A stretch of 64,000 nucleotides of DNA from CAZVKN01 sp964627035 (GTDB lineage Bacteria > Electryoneota > AABM5-125-24 > Hatepunaeales > Hatepunaeaceae), in assembly GCA_964627035.1 (NCBI GenBank), contig CAZVKN010000014.1:1-64000 (forward strand), read 5' to 3'. The notes under the pieces were generated by a model. The model did no database searches and was not told the DNA's origin. It saw only the letters and a list, made by a program, of their open reading frames with translations. Positions 47,701 to 55,958 of the stretch are shown piece by piece (positions within the stretch are counted from its first letter, which is position 1; every line of letters begins with the position of its first letter). The position numbers were made by a program, and so were the translations under genes.

Positions 47701-49216
47701 CGCCTTTCCAGTCAATTGTATCCACCGAAAAGCATATACCTATATACTGGATCGCATCATCCTCATAACGCAGTGCATCCTCGCGCAATGCTCCTCTCGT
47801 GGCGTAAGCGTTGTCCAGTGTCAATGCGAAATGCTCGACTGCCTGAGGCATTTCACTGATACGGTAGTGGCACCATCCGAGGAAGTAATGACCCTCTATA
47901 TAATACTTGGTTGAATCTGAAAATTCCTTTATGATTCGGTTATAGTATTCAATTGCGGTTTCGGGGTCGTTGACCGGAGGATCGAAATAGTATCCACCGA
48001 CACGACGCAGCACATTCAATGTGTATTCGCTGTTGGGATACAATCTCAGGAATGTCCTGAAAAGCCTGTTAGCGGCATCCGTCTGTCCGCTTCGCGACGT
48101 GAGATAGGCGAGATTGTACAGCGCATCGTCAGCATACAGTGATGTCGGGAATTCTTCCGTTATGCGGCGGTACATTGATTTTACTTTAGCGTAATTCGGC
48201 TCAGGAGGTCTTAAACGTGAAGCGGCATCGGGATTACTCTCGAGCAGTGTCGCCAACTTCTCAAAGTAAGCTTCATACTCCTCAGCAAATGCCTCTTCGG
48301 TCTCCTTTAACACCAGCTCTGTCTGACGGAAATAGAGATGAGCAATTACATTGCGACGATGTGGGTATTGCAGGTAATACGGATCACGCTTCTGCTCACG
48401 CAGCAGTTTGGTCGCCTCGACGGTCAGATTCTGCTGTTCACTGCGCAGATTGGATGCAACCTCCTGTTTGGCTGTCTGATATTTTTCGAGAGCAGCTTCA
48501 AGTTCCTGCACTGTGTAAGACGAGTCAAATTCCGGCGTATCGAGAATAATCGCCAACTGAACCATGTCAACGATGTCCATGAGCCGGATGCGCAGTTTTT
48601 CGTATGCATTCCAGTGATCCTGCCCGGGTTCCGGCGGCATACCGTTGAGCGACATGACCATGTCGCCGAGCTGACTGATTGCATAAGCCCCTTCGCTGAT
48701 GTATTCAGGATATTTTGACGACAGGTTCGCATCGTTCAGAATTGACTGCCAAATTTTACTCAGCTCAAACGGAACATAACGCAAGCCGATGAAGTAGTTG
48801 GTCGTGTCAATCCTGACCGCTTCGTACACAACTTTCTCAGGAATTTCTACCTTTTCCTCTTCAACCGGTTCAGGCTCTTCTTTGGGCTTTTCTGTAACCG
48901 CTTCTTGTGCCTGTACTTCTCCGGGTGGTTCTTCGGTCTGATCAGGTCTTGTGGCAGGCTCTGTTTCCTGCGTCAGCTGTTCAGGTTCGGCATCCAAAAC
49001 GGTTTCCGGTTCACTTTCGGTCGGAGTTTCCTCACTGATGATATCAGACGCAGCTTCGTCTCCCAAAGTGTCAGGTGACATGGTGAGTGTATCGGATTTA
49101 GTTGTATCCGGCACTTCCGGCTGTGGATTGACGGGAATATCCTGGGCAAACGATGCAGTCCACATTAATAGGGAAAGCAGCATCAGGTTAAGGATAATTT
49201 TCATGTTATTGACCAT
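41765..49216 (-). CDS. Giant secreted TPR protein with C-terminal beta-sandwich domains
   Basis: The 2483-residue protein has a signal peptide (about 1-25), then an acidic Pro/Glu/Thr-rich stretch (about 25-115). A long array of TPR-like helical pairs follows from about 120 to beyond 1250, with clear units such as AIEYYNRIIKEFSDSTKYYI and YEKANEAFSMLVKRYPRSDF. From about 1640 on, Glu/Asp/Thr-rich linkers alternate with beta-sandwich modules resembling galactose-binding folds. One pair reads YWFRYSF...YTLHVNGNAV (near 1970) and YWFRRIF...FNLYINGEYI (near 2350). The start ATG at 49216 has AGGA 5 nt upstream. It probably forms a long periplasmic or outer-membrane-associated scaffold. Myxococcal AgmK/GltI is a loose architectural analogue. 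Confidence 0.82.
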   Translation of the reverse strand: MVNNMKIILNLMLLSLLMWTASFAQDIPVNPQPEVPDTTKSDTLTMSPDTLGDEAASDIISEETPTESEPETVLDAEPEQLTQETEPATRPDQTEEPPGEVQAQEAVTEKPKEEPEPVEEEKVEIPEKVVYEAVRIDTTNYFIGLRYVPFELSKIWQSILNDANLSSKYPEYISEGAYAISQLGDMVMSLNGMPPEPGQDHWNAYEKLRIRLMDIVDMVQLAIILDTPEFDSSYTVQELEAALEKYQTAKQEVASNLRSEQQNLTVEATKLLREQKRDPYYLQYPHRRNVIAHLYFRQTELVLKETEEAFAEEYEAYFEKLATLLESNPDAASRLRPPEPNYAKVKSMYRRITEEFPTSLYADDALYNLAYLTSRSGQTDAANRLFRTFLRLYPNSEYTLNVLRRVGGYYFDPPVNDPETAIEYYNRIIKEFSDSTKYYIEGHYFLGWCHYRISEMPQAVEHFALTLDNAYATRGALREDALRYEDDAIQYIGICFSVDTIDWKGAGVDNLVIWLENNPERMDEYGREIVIRLGNIYNDQMGLYAKAIDAYDRFVEFFGNDPRGPEVQQKVVEIFREGRVYNPDRAHDQKIVFFNDYNPDTEWWQVNTDSKVREEVAPVLEQYLNEYIDETRVTAYFDEATRRKVPKIDDIAISQQYGRQYIRFWPQGPNVYKIHADLAVDLEQLDKNVEAIREYWQVARSYEDTTKKELACMRVVAIAQEFVEKERADEVYVNENGELLSPDQKPQITEPEPEPELELVSEPVSDTLATETTATDTTAADTTAEKKKTIADDIPQHVPLIHSEEMLLAGFDMYIDFFPSTRNTPVMLYRAGELLDKHNYYSGSRPYLEKLIAEYPDHRFIESAWSLMLEGHFKSKEYAQVEDVARRISESNVSEKLKEQAYKRKAASILGYAQRLQEDEDYLTSAAEFVRVAIEAPDIEYAHQMLYQGGLTYVKGKDYEKANEAFSMLVKRYPRSDFANKALYYVGLNQQNFLDKPIDAARTFEQLVKKYPDSEFIQGALRDASYNFGLASKDTSLENNEQYHNDVIRVNEKYISLYPEAEDASAFLFENASHYLALDRFREANDIYQRYADRYPDDPITVRAFFERGKYYYEHDNQFQAATEFRATVEAHDRLTELGKTVWSGYAARSLSLLLEWEHEEYDQLRFSLPEANLRNAKTRKKDWRNALIDKYKKLVGFGSKEGYRAYYAIGRLDEELALATFNQDLPAFDSLNQKLTVLIDSVVLPATDYNELAVADYRSGMKSLNELAIAVTEQKIKIEAQVKQFSVVVMELDAQDTTISISDSTEKLTNLKKTVTYLDSAYTEAKMWADECKKKIPEVAFRGGEFFDRFWRENFEVAVVPDRAVQDLVNAGLPRVEAQMLLREGLLNSIAPITPEACGVHLQTLQTLQSTENGSQWTEPIETALVNKIDSLLTLFRDQVSLAGGRVDYYIDQYKVLLTDPDGEDAESPDGFYPDEFEGLILDRVEYFNTFTLDYITALAAIMDTVGSYDDQPIGFAEEEINDAFQFILDQYLKFKYHQDDGVAMKVDYTAKFDEDGEFQFDDAAAAFEELELTSIDYGLVILEEGLTIRDKHNVPGEAGIFILKELVSIDPEKYAERVGLQAESYVEFTNEEWKVYWDSDFDFETAGYDDSEWIAVSSSEFPDTVRVGIPEPEEELEDEFGDDEFAEEDEFAEEDEFTEEGEDLFEESDTLAADTTLADTILTDLAGETEPGAIEMPEGVVIDVEFGILDSLFAASKMNSELEPYQRMTPIWHTRLKADEIEMPEFPDTVNIDTASLDIFVDEDLLYSMSLEELIESGYPPEDYTPDMDGDQAEESIEPEDISGLLDDVLGEDTTAVEGEEVDTLLVDTLLIEGLEVADEDSVEIAEEPEEQVDLGSAEDVEAALEAQRQAARDSIESAALDAAWAELKEKAYTAIAERDSLMAIQAESDSLWSLWNEPDEEGVRTYWFRYSFEADEPLANAFVWMDGGDEYTLHVNGNAVDPSDVNPDAEVLAQAAIVPEEEVPAEELPVDEPVEETPEEGDEETGEEEPIDESTEEPPVDEDSGEAGEEEPTEESPDADTVEGETGETEGEDTETVEGEEELQEEPATESAEPIAHDISQYLQAGTNTIAVSVSSSNFSRNGLLFGLVYHSTERVEVVSSEDWLVSGIDEEGYESSEFDDSEWKLVMVSDDFFPKMDASTDVLIDELDAPAIWYSSTEPDELVLPMIPDTTYLDTFEVLIMVDTEGVDTLGQAAADARLSEIDDANREKLIMARKVAIFRETVTATAKAVEDEKVRLRDEYVLIAEERTMLEEQLGQADQLWEQWMDPDENGSRSYWFRRIFNIESRPSAGHIWLTADDDFNLYINGEYILADEQDSVDWMGVKEYEVGAYLQQGDNLIALEVIDTDNTRYGLFAGLIYKTIPDMEAALEQMVADQKAREEEIRANELAAAEERERLLNVEFTPEQLRDLRIIEKNKLR

Positions 49217-49233
49217 GTTTTCCTGTTTTGCGT

Positions 49234-52180
49234 CTAATTGTCATCCGATCCGGCTGGCTGCGGATCATCGTTTTTCTTCTTAAGCGTATCGGGAACTTCT
49301 TCACCCGCTTCTTCCGGAGGTAGATCACCGGACGGTTCATCTGTCACTTCTTCCACCGGAACAGTTTCTGCATCATCTTCCGGTTCCGACACTGCCTCTT
49401 CATCTGTTGGGACATCAGCTTCACCTTCTTCAGAAGAAGGCTCTGCAGCAGGCTCGTCTGTCACTTCCTCCACCGGAACAGTTTCTGCATCATCTTCCGG
49501 TTCCGACACTGCCTCTTCATCTGNNNNNNNNNNNNNNNNNNNNNNNNNNNNNNNNNNNNNNNNNNNNNNNNNNNNNNNNNNNNNNNNNNNNNNNNNNNNN
49601 NNNNNNNNNNNNNNNNNNNNNNNTTGGGACATCAGCTTCACCTGAAGGTTCATCCTGTGTCGGCATTTCTTCTTCAGTAGGTTCACTCATCTCAGCTTCC
49701 GGTTCCTCAACTCCACCCTCTTCCGGTTGTGGTTGCGAAACACCTTCATCGGGAGGGGTCATCTCTTCTGCCGATGGTGAAGCATCCGTCGGTGGTGACT
49801 CATCCATTTCAGAAGGCTCCTCAGGATCTGAGGGAGCATCTTCAATTTCCTCTGCGGCACGTTCCATAGCCTTTTTCTTGGCGTAATCGGAGAAAGTCGA
49901 GGTCTCGGCATCCCAAAGGGGAATGGGCGGTGCATAGTAGGCATCCACACCCTCCGGGCTGGTCGGCATCATCTCAGCGAGGAAAGTCGAGGTGTCAACC
50001 TCTTCATACCGTTTGTCAGCCAACAGTTGATTGATCTGCTGGATGTATTCGTCTATCTGACCCAACCGCTTCTGTTGCTCCGCAAGGTTTTCAAACTTCA
50101 GACCGCCGTAAGTGTAGCGCTGATACGCAAAATCGCTCCATGCATCGAGGTCTGATTTGGCAATACGAGCCTCAATATCCTCGTCGCCCAACTCCTTACG
50201 AGCGTAAACCATCTGATCCTGAATATCCACCAGTTCTCTCTCGAGACCCGCAAGTTCGGCCAATGTTTCAGAATCAATTCCTCTCGGATTTATCAAGTAG
50301 CTCCGTGCATCAGCCAACGCTTTGTCGGTCGCTTTCCATTCGTAGCGCAGATCTAACAGCAGTGAATCGCGTTGCATAGCGTTTGAGACACGTTGCTCTT
50401 CAACCTGGATCACTTCCTTTTCGTGGTCAAGATGATGCTGGATAGCAAGATCAACATCGGTTGACATGTCCATCAGGCTGAAAATGATATCCTCGTATTC
50501 GTAATAAAAGTCTATCTCATTTTCCTTGAGTATCTTCTTCTTCAGCGAGGTCTGCTCGGTCATAATGCGATAAATCTCGCGCTGCTCTTCCATCAGGTTC
50601 AGCAGCATAGGGGATGCTTTTATACCTTCGGCAAGACGGGCGCGATCAAGCATAACTGTCGCTTTATAGCGAAGGTCGCGGTAATCATCGAACAGGTCAG
50701 CACGTCCCTGCATGAAGATGATCGGTTCAAGCCTCTTGATTTCATCAAGCAGCAGTTGTATATCTGTTTTCTCGTAAGTGAGGTCACGGAACTCCTTTCG
50801 CTCGTCAACCGCTGACATTACCTTGGTATAAGTTTCGACAGCAGGATCGAATTGATCGAGTTTTTCCTTACAGTATCCAATGATACAAAGTGCCTCGTAC
50901 TTGTGATCACTGACAGGATAATCGCGCAGGAATTGATCGCTAAGCTTCACGGCTTGTTTATACGCATCCAGCTTATAAAGCGACCAGCAGCTCGCAATCA
51001 TCGCCTTTTCATACAGCTTACCCTCTTCCTCTCTGAGGGAGTTAAAATTGACGAATGCCAGATCGTAATCACCTCGAAGGAAGTCCACATACCCAAGCTT
51101 CAGCCTCGCTTCATCCTGAATTTCATTGCTGACGTTTTTACCTCCACTGCGACCTTTGATCAGAGGCAGATAACGCTTTTCAGCCTCATCAAGTTGAAAC
51201 TGCCGCAGTGCACAGTCGGCGGCACGGAGTAGGGACAATCCATAGAAAGGCATTGATTCCGGAATCTGATCAAAGACTTCCTTTGCCGCCGCCAATTCTC
51301 CACCGGAATAGAGATAACGGGCGGTCATATCAGCAATGCGCCAGTAATCCTCATCTTTATCACGTGAATCACGCTGATAGTCTTCCCACAACTCGATTGC
51401 CTGCTGAAGCCTGCCTATATCACCGGAAATGATCAGCATCTTGGCGAGAGCCTTGAGCCTCAGCGCACGGTCATCGGATCGCTCAACGGTAACTTCGTAA
51501 TCCCTGAATGCGCGGTCATACAGCTTCAGAGCAAAATATGACTCACCTCTGTAAAAGATGAGGTCAGACATATTGCTGTAGCTGTAGTTATGGATCAGTT
51601 CATCCAAATAAATTGAGGCTAACTGAAAATCTTCGTCCCGATAAACGTAGAACGCTTCTGTCAGATCACGCTTAAACATCCTTTTCATCTGGTCAGGCTT
51701 TGCATTACGAATCAGGGCATCCTTGATCAACCTCGCCTCAAGATACTTGCGGTTGTACTCGCTTAGTACCGACTCTTCCCAAAAGACGTATTTCTCTCCG
51801 GGTGACATCTTCTGCCAATTTTGCGGGAGACTGTACGATTTCTCTTTCAGATTGGAAAGCTCTGGCGGGGACAAGGTTCGGAGCGTGGATGAAAGGTCTT
51901 CCTTGCGTCTTTTTATCACCTCACTGTTTATACCGTCGTAAAGCCATTTCAGGAAAGCTTCGCGTACGATCATCCTGTCGCTGAACTCGATGCTTCGCTG
52001 GTATAAATAGTATGCCCGCTGGCTGCTAAAAAGCTGCTCGGCGGGATTGATACTTTTCCTCGTCTCTGCTGAAAAACCGAGCTGTGACGAGAAAAGGAGA
52101 GAAATTGTGGAGACAAAGATAAAAAAACTGATCAACAACCGATGGTTGGATATTGAGCTTAATCGGCTCGTGAATTTCAT
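49234..52180 (-). CDS. Secreted TPR protein with acidic repeat tail (interrupted by assembly gap)
   Basis: About 948 residues if the 100-N gap has zero real length. The ATG at 52180 (MKFTSRL, AGGA 9 nt upstream) begins a signal peptide of about 40 residues; an upstream extension of the frame lacks a signal. Residues about 50-520 are TPR-like helical repeats, then long coiled coils (about 520-760). The tail is Pro/Glu/Asp/Ser-rich and ends in a 39-residue tandem repeat containing TDEEAVSEPEDDAETVPVEE. The frame is open on both sides of the gap and becomes continuous when the Ns are removed, so this is one gene, not two. First gene of the Exb cluster, 17 nt before the giant TPR gene. Confidence 0.82.
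49320..49643. repeat. Tandem 117-bp coding repeat containing the assembly gap
   Basis: A 117-bp (39-residue) unit encoding PTDEEAVSEPEDDAETVPVE plus VTDEPAAEPSSEEGEADV recurs on the left of the Ns, and its beginning reappears to the right. The bases flanking the Ns join to give exactly the intact repeat junction found at about 49390-49420. The true copy number is unknown. Confidence 0.85.
49524..49623. other. Assembly gap (100 Ns)
   Basis: Exactly 100 N characters, a conventional unknown-size scaffold gap. It falls inside the tandem repeat of the TPR gene, where short-read assembly would be expected to break. Confidence 0.99.
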
Positions 52181-52349
52181 TTCACGTTTCCTATTTACTC
52201 GAAAATAATTACTGTCGAATGAGTTACAGAGTATTCCACCATACCTGCTGAGCGATGCAAACGGTGTAGAACTGAGGTTTTTGCCATCCCTGCAGGGATT
52301 TTTCGCATCTCCGGAGAAAATGACAAAATCAGGCACTGGATCAACTTTT

Positions 52350-52378
52350 AGTATAACCTATTTTCAGTCGGTTGTCAA
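52350..52378 (-). promoter_or_regulatory. Sigma-70-type promoter for the TPR-Exb-AgmX cluster
   Basis: On the minus strand TTGACA (52378-52373), a 17-nt spacer and TATACT (52355-52350). This is the strongest promoter match in the window together with the one at 63-91. Confidence 0.75.
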
Positions 52379-52476
52379 GTATAGATGGTGACAAAAAGTT
52401 TTTATTACAGTAGTGACGCAGTAAATGAGTGAAGAGGAGAGAGATTTATCGGAGATTATCTTGATATGACACTCTT

Positions 52477-52540
52477 CACGAAGAGCATTAAGAATCGAAA
52501 GGTTCGTCTCAATCTTCATGCTCTTCGTGAATTAAAATAC
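52477..52540. repeat. Imperfect long inverted repeat of the CACGAAGAGC family
   Basis: CACGAAGAGCATTAAGAATC and its near reverse complement (ATCTTCATGCTCTTCGTG) face each other across about 15 nt. It lies just past atpC and could fold in the transcript; it belongs to the same family as the repeat at 61521-61597. Confidence 0.6.
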
Positions 52541-52553
52541 TACGGTTGATCGG

Positions 52554-52976
52554 TTAGTTACTTCTGGAATGTGAGCCGATCCTGACTCGATTAAGAGCCC
52601 GTGCCAAAGCGATGCGAGCACGTTCAATATCCGTATCCGTAGTCGGCTCGGACAATCGTCCCAACGCCCTTTTCTCTGCTTCCTTTGCACGTTCAAGATC
52701 AATCTTGTCAGCACGTTCCGCCGTTTGGGCAAGGATGGTAACTCTGTCACCGAGAACTTCTGCGTATCCACCTGACGTCGCCCATTCCACCTGACCTTCG
52801 GTAGTATCCATCGTAATGCTGCCAACCTGAAGTGCTGTCATGAATGGCAGATGATCGGGGAGAACGCCGAATGACCCTTCAGTTCCGGGAGCACGCATAT
52901 GAGTTACGTTATACTCCTCCTGCGTCCCGAAAGGGGTGACAACTGTCACGGTGAAGCTGTTTTCTGTATCAGCCAA
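52554..52976 (-). CDS. atpC: ATP synthase F1 epsilon subunit
   Basis: About 140 residues. N-terminal beta-barrel (SFTVTVVTPFGTQEEYNVTH; GVLPDHLPFMTALQVGSI), with a C-terminal helical hairpin (AEKRALGRLSEPTTDTDIER; RARIALARALNRVRIG). It is the rotor subunit that contacts gamma and can inhibit ATP hydrolysis. The TTG at 52976 is chosen: it overlaps the atpD stop by 8 nt, has GAGGAG upstream and gives a normal length; the open frame further upstream lies inside atpD. Last gene of the ATP synthase operon. Confidence 0.9.
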   Translation of the reverse strand: MADTENSFTVTVVTPFGTQEEYNVTHMRAPGTEGSFGVLPDHLPFMTALQVGSITMDTTEGQVEWATSGGYAEVLGDRVTILAQTAERADKIDLERAKEAEKRALGRLSEPTTDTDIERARIALARALNRVRIGSHSRSN

Positions 52977-54441
52977 CCTTCTTTTGCTCCTCTGCGCGTT
53001 CGAGTACTTCGTCAATAGTTCCTGCCATATAGAACGACTGTTCCGGAATGTGGTCAAGCTCACCGTCAACAATCATTTTGAAACCGCGGATGGATTCCTT
53101 CAGAGGTACATATTTACCCGCCTTTCCGGTAAATACCTCAGCCACAAAGAACGGCTGGGACAGGAACTTTTGGATGCGGCGCGCACGCTCAACAACCTGC
53201 TTGTCCTCATCTGACAGTTCATCCATTCCGAGGATGGCAATGATATCCTGAAGGTTTTTGTACCGCTGAAGAACTTCCTGACACCGTTTGGCAACTTCGT
53301 AGTGGTCGTTGCCGATCACCTGCGGATCCATAATGCGAGAAGCGGAATCGAGCGGATCAACAGCCGGATAGATACCCATTTCGACGATTTGACGCGATAG
53401 CACAGTTGTTGCATCAAGGTGTGCAAATGTCGTCGCAGGAGCCGGGTCTGTCAAGTCGTCAGCAGGTACGTACACTGCTTGAACGGAAGTGATTGATCCA
53501 TGCTTGGTTGACGTTATCCGTTCCTGCAGCTCACCCATCTCAGTTGCCAATGTAGGTTGGTAACCGACCGCAGACGGCATACGTCCGAGAAGTGCGGACA
53601 CCTCACTACCTGCCTGCGTGAAGCGGAACATATTGTCAATGAACAGCAGCACATCCATGCCCTGCTCATCGCGGAAATACTCAGCCAACGACACACCGGT
53701 CAGCGCTATACGTGCACGACAGCCGGGGGGTTCGTTCATCTGACCGAATGACATTGCGACGCGCGACTCAGGCAGCATTGACTTGTCAACCTTCGACAAA
53801 TCGAATGACTCCATGTCAAATTCGTCGCCATAGTTGACAACCTTTGATTCGATCATCTCTCGCAGCAGATCGTGACCTTCACGAGTACGCTCACCAACAC
53901 CGGAGAAGACCGAAATACCGCCATGCTGCTTAGCGATATTGTTGATAAGCTCCATCACGATGACGGTCTTGCCCACACCGGCGCCACCGAACATACCGAC
54001 CTTACCGCCCTTTGGAATCGGCTGGATTAAATCGAGAACCTTGATTCCGGTTTCGAGCAATTCGGAACTGGTATCGAGGTCTGTCAATGCAGGTGGTTTA
54101 CGGTGGATCGGATAGCGTTCTTCAGAGACAATATCACCTAGACCGTCAATCGGTTCACCGATCACGTTGATCAGGCGACCGAGTGTAGCTTTGCCGACCG
54201 GAATAGAGATTGAATCTTCTGTGTCGGTTACTTTCTCGCCACGCTTGAGACCGTCTGTGGTGTCCATTGCGATGGTTCTGACCATACGGTCACCGAGGTG
54301 CTGCTGGACTTCGAGCGTCAGCGTACCCTGCTCACCGCGGTCAATGTGAAGTGCATTGTATAACGCCGGTAGGTTTCCGTCCGGAAACTCAACGTCAATC
54401 ACAACACCGATAATTTGTTTTACAAATCCTTCGTTAGCCAT
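52969..54441 (-). CDS. atpD: ATP synthase F1 beta subunit
   Basis: The 490-residue catalytic subunit has Walker A GGAGVGKTV near residue 155, the catalytic Glu region GVGERTREGHDL, Walker B-like DVLLFIDNMFRFTQAGSEVS and the family signature PAVDPLDSASR. With alpha it forms the hexamer that makes ATP. Separated from atpG by a small lipoprotein gene, which is unusual. Confidence 0.97.
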   Translation of the reverse strand: MANEGFVKQIIGVVIDVEFPDGNLPALYNALHIDRGEQGTLTLEVQQHLGDRMVRTIAMDTTDGLKRGEKVTDTEDSISIPVGKATLGRLINVIGEPIDGLGDIVSEERYPIHRKPPALTDLDTSSELLETGIKVLDLIQPIPKGGKVGMFGGAGVGKTVIVMELINNIAKQHGGISVFSGVGERTREGHDLLREMIESKVVNYGDEFDMESFDLSKVDKSMLPESRVAMSFGQMNEPPGCRARIALTGVSLAEYFRDEQGMDVLLFIDNMFRFTQAGSEVSALLGRMPSAVGYQPTLATEMGELQERITSTKHGSITSVQAVYVPADDLTDPAPATTFAHLDATTVLSRQIVEMGIYPAVDPLDSASRIMDPQVIGNDHYEVAKRCQEVLQRYKNLQDIIAILGMDELSDEDKQVVERARRIQKFLSQPFFVAEVFTGKAGKYVPLKESIRGFKMIVDGELDHIPEQSFYMAGTIDEVLERAEEQKKVG

Positions 54442-54517
54442 AAGCTCAATGTTTTATTTAGGTTTTGCCTGTGTTAAGGCTGATTACTTTTCTAATTTAT
54501 CTGGTAAAGGTCTATTA

Positions 54518-55054
54518 CTACTTGAGTATAGACATCTCTTCAAGCATACGCATGATGTCATCTCTATGGACCACATACTCATCTCTCGGCATGTCAACCT
54601 TGACCTTTACCACAACTCTTTTCCCAGGTTTGCTTCCGACAAAAATCGCCCGCAATCCCCGCATGGTCGCAACCTCTTCCTCAAGGTATTGCATCTCAAC
54701 ATAACGACCTTCAGTGGTCCTGCAGGCTATCGCACCGCCATCCAACCGCTTGTACTCAATCATCATTGACACGTCTCTCGTCAGATCGTGATAAACCTCA
54801 CCCGGTGACAGATCCGCCGCAGCCTGTTCAGCGGTAACAACTATCTTGCCGTTGGGAACATCGTCAGACTCGCCAATCAACAGGTCCAACCCTCCCCGTC
54901 CTCCATCGGTCACATCAGAATCATCGAGAATTGACCAACCCGGAGGGAACGGCATCTGAAAATCGAAATTACTGCTCTTGTGGATGTAATCACCCCACTG
55001 CCCGCACCCGATAACCAATATCGTTGATAGTAACAGAATTCCTGCTTTTTTCAT
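54518..55054 (-). CDS. Lipoprotein of unknown function inserted in the atp operon
   Basis: The 178-residue protein has a signal peptide ending in a lipobox (LVIGC, Cys near 17). The mature part begins with HKSSNFDFQMPFPPGWSILD, recalling the PsbP/DUF1795-like pattern in which an N-F-x-F-P-x-GW motif opens a small alpha/beta domain. No specific function is recognised. It lies between atpG and atpD on the same strand, 29 nt after atpG and 76 nt before atpD, so it should be cotranscribed with the ATP synthase genes although it is exported. Confidence 0.72.
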   Translation of the reverse strand: MKKAGILLLSTILVIGCGQWGDYIHKSSNFDFQMPFPPGWSILDDSDVTDGGRGGLDLLIGESDDVPNGKIVVTAEQAAADLSPGEVYHDLTRDVSMMIEYKRLDGGAIACRTTEGRYVEMQYLEEEVATMRGLRAIFVGSKPGKRVVVKVKVDMPRDEYVVHRDDIMRMLEEMSILK

Positions 55055-55083
55055 TGTTGACCTCCCGATCTGTTATGATCTGT

Positions 55084-55941
55084 TTACTTCAGCCCTTCGG
55101 CTCCACTGACAATCTCCAGTATCTCCTTCGTAATCATCGCTTGCCGTGCCTTGTTATACTGCAGTGTCATCGAATCAATCAGCTCTTTAGCGTTCTTGGT
55201 GGCGTTTTCCATGGCGGTCATTCGCGCAGCCTGTTCAGCGGCAAACGATTCGAGCAACACCCGCCACACCTGCATATTGACATGCATCGGCAGCAGCATA
55301 TCGAGCACTCCGTCGCGATCCGGTTCGTAGATGTAGTCAACCGGTTTCCACGTTGTCATCTCATCGGATGGTGTGATCGGCAGTAACTGCTCGCAGATGA
55401 TCTCCTGCTGCACCACGTTTTTAAACTCGTTGTAAACGAGATAAATACGGTCGAAGTTCTCCTGCTTATAGAGATCAACAATCGTTCCACCAATAGCAGA
55501 AGCTTGTGAAAACTCAAGCTCGTTGAACACTCCAGCAAAATACTTATAGATGGACACTTCTCGCTTGCGGAAAAAGTCATGACCGCGACGACCAATCGTC
55601 AGAAGTTGCACTTCCCTGTCAGTGAAATCATTAAGAACCTGCTGTGTTCGTCTCGCAATGTTTATGTTGAAGCTGCCACACATACCTCTGTCGGATGTGA
55701 CCGAGACAACCCCGACATGCTCGGAGTCACGAACGGATAGCAGTGAATGCTGCTCTGTGTCCGTGTGAGCAGCGAGCGAAGCGATCACATCCCGCAGCTT
55801 CCAAGCATACGGTCGCGCCGACTCCATATTTTGCTGGGCACGCCTCAACTTAGCCGCCGCAACCATCTTCATCGCCCTTGTTATCTGACGAGTGCTGGTC
55901 ACACCGGCAATCCGGCGTTTAATCTGTTTTAACGAAGGCAT
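55084..55941 (-). CDS. atpG: ATP synthase F1 gamma subunit
   Basis: The 285-residue central-shaft subunit begins MPSLKQIKRRIAGVTSTRQI and ends SMTLQYNKARQAMITKEILE, the two conserved coiled-coil ends that form the rotor axle. The central Rossmann-like part includes SDRGMCGSFN. Length is normal. It follows atpA after a 148-nt spacer that contains a full copy of the dispersed palindromic element, so the operon transcript would carry a stem-loop here. Confidence 0.95.
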   Translation of the reverse strand: MPSLKQIKRRIAGVTSTRQITRAMKMVAAAKLRRAQQNMESARPYAWKLRDVIASLAAHTDTEQHSLLSVRDSEHVGVVSVTSDRGMCGSFNINIARRTQQVLNDFTDREVQLLTIGRRGHDFFRKREVSIYKYFAGVFNELEFSQASAIGGTIVDLYKQENFDRIYLVYNEFKNVVQQEIICEQLLPITPSDEMTTWKPVDYIYEPDRDGVLDMLLPMHVNMQVWRVLLESFAAEQAARMTAMENATKNAKELIDSMTLQYNKARQAMITKEILEIVSGAEGLK

Positions 55942-55958
55942 CTATCTTCCTGATTCTA

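Larger units (their letters stand above)
52181..52553. other. Intergenic region holding the TPR-Exb promoter and a long hairpin
   Basis: This 373-base space separates the TPR gene start from the atpC stop. It holds a near-consensus minus-strand promoter (52350-52378) and an imperfect inverted repeat at 52477-52540. A leader of about 165 nt lies between the promoter and the ATG; no riboswitch is recognised. No gene is seen. Confidence 0.6.

Noticed and set aside
49320..49643. CRISPR-like repeat array
   Set aside because: The repeats are directly adjacent without spacers, 117 bp long, in frame and coding.
49234..49686. Separate small acidic protein gene left of the gap
   Set aside because: Removing the Ns joins it in frame to the TPR gene, and it has no start signal of its own.
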